Below are positions 59,180 through 64,000 of a DNA stretch of 64,000 bases, piece by piece. How positions within the stretch are numbered: position 1 is the stretch's first letter; the number at the start of each line of letters is the position of its first letter. Made by a program: the position numbers and the translations under genes. This DNA is from Magnaporthiopsis rhizophila (lineage: Eukaryota; Ascomycota; Sordariomycetes; Magnaporthales; Magnaporthaceae), in NCBI GenBank assembly GCA_003049465.1, contig PYSS01000065.1, forward strand, positions 69,230 to 133,229, given 5' to 3'. A model generated the notes under the pieces. That model had not been told where the DNA came from and did no database searches. It worked only from the letters and a program-made list of their open reading frames with translations.

Positions 59180-60752
59180 TTACGGTCTCGGGGGAGACGA
59201 AAGCGTTCCAGACGACTCGGAACCAGCATCGGTCTCTTTGCCGACCGCCTTGGGCGGCTTGGCGACGGCCGCCACGGCTCCCAGCGCAGTCTTGGGCCCA
59301 TTGAGCTTGAGTTTCTTCGCCGGGGACGGAATCTTGCTGGTCGACATCTTCTTCTTTGGCGGCACGATGGGCGTGGTGGACGTCGGGGCCGGTATTGTGG
59401 GCGGTGGCACCTGCGTCTCCTTGTGGCCGTGACCGCCGCCGGCCGCGTCCTTGCCATTGGCGTCGTCGGGTTTGGACTCGTTGGCAAGTAGCGAGCCGGT
59501 CTTGACCTTCTCCTTCTTGGGGCCCTTTGTCTTGAGGATTACCTTCTTGGTTACAGCCGCGACGGCGGGGCTCGGCTTTAGCTTCTTCTTCTTTGGGTGT
59601 ACGTCCTCCTCGTCATCGTCGCTGTCCTTGCTGATGTTGTGCTTGGCGCTGTTCTTAGAGCCGCTGCCACCGGCAGTCTTCCCGTTCACGTCGTCTGCGC
59701 CGCCGGCTGGCGTCTCGTCGTCGCCGCCGACGTCGCGCTTGCGCGGGCTGCTCGCGCGCGAGGCCGGGAGCGGCGTGCCCTTTTGGCTGGATGGGGGCGT
59801 TCCGGAACCGTCCCCGTTGCCGCCATTCTTCATCTTCTCGGCCGCGGCGCGGCTCGCGTTGCGGCCGCTGTTGCCGATGCACGAGCCCATGTGGTTGTTC
59901 AGGCGCGTTACCAGGATGCAGCGCTTGCATTTGCTGCACGTGGCCGAGGGGAAGGAGAGCACGTTCGGTGGTCTCACGGCGATGGCATTCTTGGCATCTG
60001 CCTCGCCTTGCGAGTCTCCATCCTTCTTCTCCAGGTCCTTCTTCTTCTTACCCCTGCCAGGACCGGGCGGCAGCCACATCTGACCGTAAATGTCAAAGCC
60101 GGGCTTGTCGATGTAGGGGTGCCTCTTGCAGTAGATAATGGTCGGGTCCGGTTTCCTTGCGCCTTTTCCGTCGACGGGGTAGAGTAGGCGAGGGAGATTG
60201 CAGCGCGGACACAGTATGTCCTTGGTCGTCTTGAGCGGGTTGCCCTTGAGCAGCACCTTGCCGTGGTCGTAGATGGCCGCATCTGTCTCGACGAGGAGGT
60301 CGGGTCTCGCGTCGTGCGCCGAAGAATCGGCGTTGTCGGAAGCCAGCTTCTCTATGCGAATCGCGGCGGTCATGGCCCTGGCCTGCTTCTCGTCGCGGTG
60401 GACCTTGAGGAGCAGGTCCGAGATGATGTTGTGGAGTATGTCGTCGAGTACCGAGTGTGCCTGTATCGATTGCGAGCGGGTGGCACGTGGCCATGGGGTG
60501 TCAGTCAACAAAGTAACAAAGCAACTCCAGATGCGGTGGACAGGCAGGCCGTAGAGATCCAGCCTTGCCGAGGGCGCAGCACCAAACAAGATTCGTCTCG
60601 TGTTTGGCCCCCAGCAGATAGATGGATGCGGCGGGCCAGACGTATCTAACAGGGTGCCAAGTATCATGACGACTTACAAGCTTGTCCATGCTGCCGGCAT
60701 CATCCGGGGCAACAATGATGCCGGCCTTGCCCGTGTTGCTTGGGGCGGCCAT
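59180..60752 (-). CDS. SGF11: SGF11-like SAGA deubiquitination-module subunit (fungal long form)
   Basis: Exons 60752-60678 and 60460-59180, with a GTAAGT donor, CTGAC branch and ATACAG acceptor (217-nt intron), giving 451 residues. Seen: a helix motif AHSVLDDILHNIISDLLLKVHRDEK at about 26-50, which resembles the Sgf11 N-terminal helix that packs on Ubp8/Sus1/Sgf73. Next comes a Cys-rich part (CPRCNLPRLLYP, YCKRHPYIDKPG), then a zinc finger of the form C-x2-C-x11-H-x3-C (TCSKCKRCILVTRLNNHMGSC), as in Sgf11. A long Lys/Ser/Pro-rich, probably disordered tail follows. Yeast Sgf11 is only 99 residues, so this is a much longer variant. If the assignment holds, it helps remove ubiquitin from H2B. 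An Ataxin-7/Sgf73 relative is the main alternative. Confidence 0.7.
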
Positions 60753-62370
60753 TTCGGGCGTGACGCGCGAGGCTGCCGCGGGTGGCTGAGGATTGTGTAT
60801 GCCCCTGCTGCCGCAGGTTTCAATTGTATTTATTACTTTTCCCCGACGGGTGTCGGGCCCTAGAGAACAAGTGTGATTGATATGTGAGCGTCGTGGACCG
60901 GATCGGGCAAAAGGCGATTGCCTGGGCGCTTGCTGCGGCAGGTGTAAATGCGATATTGCAGTTTCGGGTTGCACACTGGGGCAAAGCGACGAAAGCAGCG
61001 ATTTTGACGGCGATGACGGCTGCGGCTCAGGGGGTCGGAGCCAGGAACTTCAGCGGAGCCGGGGGGGCGGCGAAGAAAATCCCAGGTGCATCGAGCGAGC
61101 GCGTCGGAGGGCGGCACAGGCACCGCACGAGCCTCTTGCAGACTCGAGATCTCAGCTTGGACTCACTTTGGGCTCAACCTCAGGGCAGAAAAAAGAGAAG
61201 TCGAACAAAACAGAAGCTGGTATCGAGACGGAGGGGTTTTCTGCTTGCCCGTCTCTTACGTATCAGGCATCAATATCGAATGCAGTGCTGATGGATCTCA
61301 ATGGAAGCAAGAGGCCAAACGGGATCAATTGGACGTCAGCGCAACTTCACCCGACAGATTCAAGGCAGCTGAGGTCACTTTGCCCAGGCGCGTAGCAGGG
61401 GTGGATGGCAGGTCCACAGCAGGCGTGCTTGCCCCACATCACCTGTTATCGCGGTGGGTGATAAGCTCAGCAGGCGGCAGAAAGTCCTGACCGCCCGAAA
61501 AAAAAGTACCGAACTCTTACAGTGGACGATGGATTCAGAAAGTCAGGGTGGTGCTGGAAGTCAAAGCCAGAACCGCCCCAAGAGGTCTCTTAAATCACGT
61601 TGCTATTTGAAATACCGCGATTGAGTGAGGAATCTTATGTCGTCGTGGAACATGGCAAGGAGCCAGGTGACGCTCCCGCTAATCCATCTTGAACTGCGGC
61701 CACCCGAACGCCGGCATGGGGTCATGTCCTTTTTACACATGATTTTGTCTAATGGCCAAATTGACTTCTAGTATCCATACCTCGGAAGCTGTGGCGGACT
61801 GATTTTATAGACAGTTTGCAATTCCTCCCTGTATCGAAGTTACTTTGCGCCCTGTTTGTTTTGGCTCAGCCAGATCGAGGGGCGACTAAAACCCATTCCA
61901 GCCTGGATGGGTCCGCCCGCCCCTGGCTCAACTCCCCGAATCCGCATTGAATCGCACGCGATTGGGCTGGCAACTCTTTTCGGAGCTCTAGCAACGGGCG
62001 GCCAGTGAGTCGGCGTAAAACAGGACAGCTGGACCGCCAACAAAGAAAAGGTTGAAACACGACAGACGCTGGGCAGATTCCCGATTCTTCAACACTCAGT
62101 GATTGCTTTCAGTCGCTGAAACCCTGACGCCATCACAAAAAAAGCAACAAGTAGCCCGTTTTCAGGTTTCACCGCGGTCTCTAAAACCGCCGTGGAGGCC
62201 CTCTCGCATTTTTGTATTGGCTGCCTTCCCGCCCCTGCTTCCTTCCACTCCTTGTCCGAGTGAGACGGGTCAGGCAAACACAAGCGGATTTTGGGAATCT
62301 CCAACCCCCCAAAGTACCTCACTTCTTTTTGCCTTGTCCTTCCTTCTGCGACCTCCTGCCGAGGCTTGGT
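60753..62370. other. Divergent intergenic region, SGF11-like (-) and Naa50-like (+)
   Basis: 1.6 kb with both promoters. Open frames at 60877-61490 overlap in different frames and show no motif. The last 250 nt before 62371 are C/T-rich, leader-like. Confidence 0.6.
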
Positions 62371-63639
62371 ATGTCTTCCCGTGGTGGTGGTGGCGGTGTT
62401 GGCGGCGGTCATCAATCCTCGATCCTCTCATTCTTCCGACCAAAAAACCAAGGATTACCAGCCACGCAACCATCAGCGGCAAACGGCAGCAGCAAGACCG
62501 CTGCGCACCCGCCGCCGCCGCCGCCGCTACCGCAAAACCACCGCCAACACCCTCCACCCACCGCCGCCTCAAGCCTGCCCGCCCGCCCGGACTCGGCGGC
62601 CGTGGCGGCAGCGGGCGCGGCGGCGGCGGCAGTGGCGGCTGTATCGGGTCTGGAGTGCCGCGCACCGGCATCGTGGCCGACCCCGCACCCGCAGGCGACA
62701 GTGGCGCCCGTGGCCGAGTGCCACATCACGCCGCTTCGCCGCATCAACTCGCTCCTGCTGTGCGTCAATTACCCGGACTCCTTCTACGCGCGCGTGCTCG
62801 ACCCGGCCGGGTCCGGGCTCTTCTCGCGCGTCATCCTCTGGTGCGACGACGGCGAGCCGCCAAAGGTCATCGGCTCCCTCATCGCCCGCCTCGAGCCCTC
62901 GCCCTTCACTACTAGTGACAGCAGCAGCAACGCCCAGCGGCATCGTAGATACGCCCTCTACATCCAGTCCCTGACCCTCCTCTCCCCCTTCCGCTCCCTC
63001 GGCCTCGCCGCCGCCGCCCTGGACGCCGTCGTCGCGCACGCCGAGGCCTTCAGCGCTCCCGGGGGCGCCGCGGCAGCAGCGGGGTGGCGCATCTCGGACC
63101 TGTTTGCCCACGTCTGGACCGACAACGAGGATGGGCTGCGCTGGTACGCCCGTCGCGGCTTCGCCCGCGCCGCCGGCGAGCCCGTCAAGGGGTACTACCT
63201 CAAGCTCCGTCCCGACACCGCCTGGGTTGTCCGCCGGCCTCTCGGCGGCGTTGCTGCTGCCGTTGCGGCAGCCGCGGCAGCAGCAGCACCACCGCCACCA
63301 CCACCACCATCATCATCTGCTGTGGGCTCTAGCGTGACCGCAGCACCACCACTACCGCCAGCCGCCGCCAGTGGATCCGCATCCGGCACCGCGACGCCCG
63401 CGTCCGCGTCCGCGCAGGGCCTGTGCTTCCAGGACCGCCGCCCGGACATGGACTGGAACGACCTGCCGCCCGACGTCGTGGCCGCCACCAGCACCAGCAC
63501 CGCGCCAGGATTGCTGGACGTCCCGGCGGCGGGCGAGGACGGTAGCGGCGGGCCGTCACAGGCGAGCTCGAGGAGCAGCTCAACGGCGCGCAAGAAGCGC
63601 AAGGACAGGTCGTATCCTGCTGCTGCGTTTGGGAGTTGA
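62371..63639 (+). CDS. NAA50: Naa50-like GNAT N-acetyltransferase with N-terminal PIP box
   Basis: GNAT enzyme resembling Naa50/San, which acetylates protein N-termini (Met-x) at the ribosome together with NatA and is linked to sister-chromatid cohesion in animals. Single exon, 422 residues; 62371 is the first ATG, as upstream frame has only a TTG. Seen: a Gly-rich start, then QSSILSFF at residues 15-22, which fits the PCNA-interacting box Q-x-x-I-x-x-F-F. An Ala/Pro-rich linker follows. The GNAT fold begins near residue 120 (HITPLRRINSLLLCVNYPDSFY), with acetyl-CoA motif FRSLGLAAAALD and the end strand GEPVKGYYLKLRPDTAWVV, analogous to the Naa50 YYKRIEPADAHVL region. The C-terminal 120 residues are low-complexity Ala/Pro/Ser except a conserved-looking DRRPDMDWNDLPPDVV. 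Clear GNAT; the Naa50 subclass is probable. Confidence 0.85.
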   Translation: MSSRGGGGGVGGGHQSSILSFFRPKNQGLPATQPSAANGSSKTAAHPPPPPPLPQNHRQHPPPTAASSLPARPDSAAVAAAGAAAAAVAAVSGLECRAPASWPTPHPQATVAPVAECHITPLRRINSLLLCVNYPDSFYARVLDPAGSGLFSRVILWCDDGEPPKVIGSLIARLEPSPFTTSDSSSNAQRHRRYALYIQSLTLLSPFRSLGLAAAALDAVVAHAEAFSAPGGAAAAAGWRISDLFAHVWTDNEDGLRWYARRGFARAAGEPVKGYYLKLRPDTAWVVRRPLGGVAAAVAAAAAAAAPPPPPPPSSSAVGSSVTAAPPLPPAAASGSASGTATPASASAQGLCFQDRRPDMDWNDLPPDVVAATSTSTAPGLLDVPAAGEDGSGGPSQASSRSSSTARKKRKDRSYPAAAFGS

Positions 63640-64000
63640 GGGCGCGATTTGTTGTTCACTGTTTCTATCCATATTTCTGGCCTCAATAGTACTAGCTTTA
63701 TTACCGTTGTTTCACCCTTCACTTCTATTAGTGTCTGCGCGGGGATCACTCCGTTTCCCATGTCTTCTCTTTCATATTTTAGCATACCATTTCAAGGCCA
63801 CAATCATCACACAGGCTTAGAAAGGGCCAGGTACAGTGTACCCCGGTCTAGGGATTGGCTTGGGGGGTTTTAGGGGTCAGATACGTTGTAGAGAATAAAA
63901 CACGCCTTGCTTTTTGAGTCTGAGATCCCCTTATGGAACTACGGGGTGCCTAAAGGCAGGTGCCTATCTTTGGTACAGCGTATTGCCTCGATATTTACGC
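63640..64000. other. Downstream region to window end, no gene seen
   Basis: 361 nt after the acetyltransferase stop, AT-richer, probably its 3' UTR. Nothing else supported. Confidence 0.6.

Noticed and set aside
1..64000. Search for biosynthetic cluster, NLR/heterokaryon incompatibility genes, transposon or CRISPR-like arrays
   Set aside because: No polyketide or peptide synthase, NACHT/HET domain, transposase, reverse transcriptase or spaced direct repeats could be recognised.

Overview
The window looks like nuclear DNA of a filamentous ascomycete (Pezizomycotina, most likely Sordariomycetes). The reasons are short introns with GT(A/G)xGx donors, CTAAC/CTGAC branch sites and AG acceptors; GC-rich third codon positions; large exons; long low-complexity Q/P/G tracts in proteins; and a protein set typical of moulds (class II myosin with a Ser/Pro N-terminal tail, Rgd1-like F-BAR RhoGAP, OSH1, CRY-DASH, ferric reductase). 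Scattered TACCTA/TAGGTA motifs in intergenic DNA fit Magnaporthales-like genomes, but that assignment is inference. I see no rRNA, convincing tRNA, CRISPR array or intact transposon.

Layout. Bases 1-7.7 kb carry three minus-strand genes: the 5' part of a BEACH-domain protein (BPH1/neurobeachin type, running off the left edge), the TBP regulator NC2-beta, and a short-chain dehydrogenase. A 4.8 kb gene-free stretch follows. Bases 12.4-18.9 kb hold three plus-strand genes: a ferric reductase, mitochondrial ribosomal protein uS14m and an Arb2-domain protein. A small predicted secreted Cys-rich protein lies on the minus strand at 19.3-19.7 kb. Bases 20.6-27 kb hold an ankyrin/PH/ORD oxysterol-binding protein and an acyl-CoA thioesterase. 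A second gene-free stretch (27.0-31.4 kb) precedes CRY-DASH, which converges on a mitochondrial-type hotdog thioesterase.

Bases 36.6-53.3 kb hold three minus-strand genes: a DNA2/NAM7-like SF1 helicase, an F-BAR RhoGAP and the 2,461-residue myosin II heavy chain. The last two both belong to actin, septation and polarity biology. On the right are a Red5/ZFC3H1-type CCCH zinc-finger protein (+), an SGF11-like SAGA subunit (-) and a Naa50-like GNAT acetyltransferase (+).

This is mostly a mosaic of conserved housekeeping genes, not a cluster or operon-like system, and I did not find a defence island, biosynthetic cluster or mobile system. The observations most worth a second look are these. The CRY-DASH stop codon is followed in the same frame by 186 open Q/P-rich codons, and it coincides with the 3' end of a possible in-frame 198-nt intron. 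The Naa50-like acetyltransferase carries a textbook PIP box at its N-terminus. The ferric reductase has a large insertion in its reductase domain and upstream ORFs, including a start-stop element. NC2-beta begins with two micro-exons. A candidate small secreted protein could be effector-like.

All exon boundaries were inferred by eye from splice consensus, phase and family similarity. No alignment or RNA data were available.
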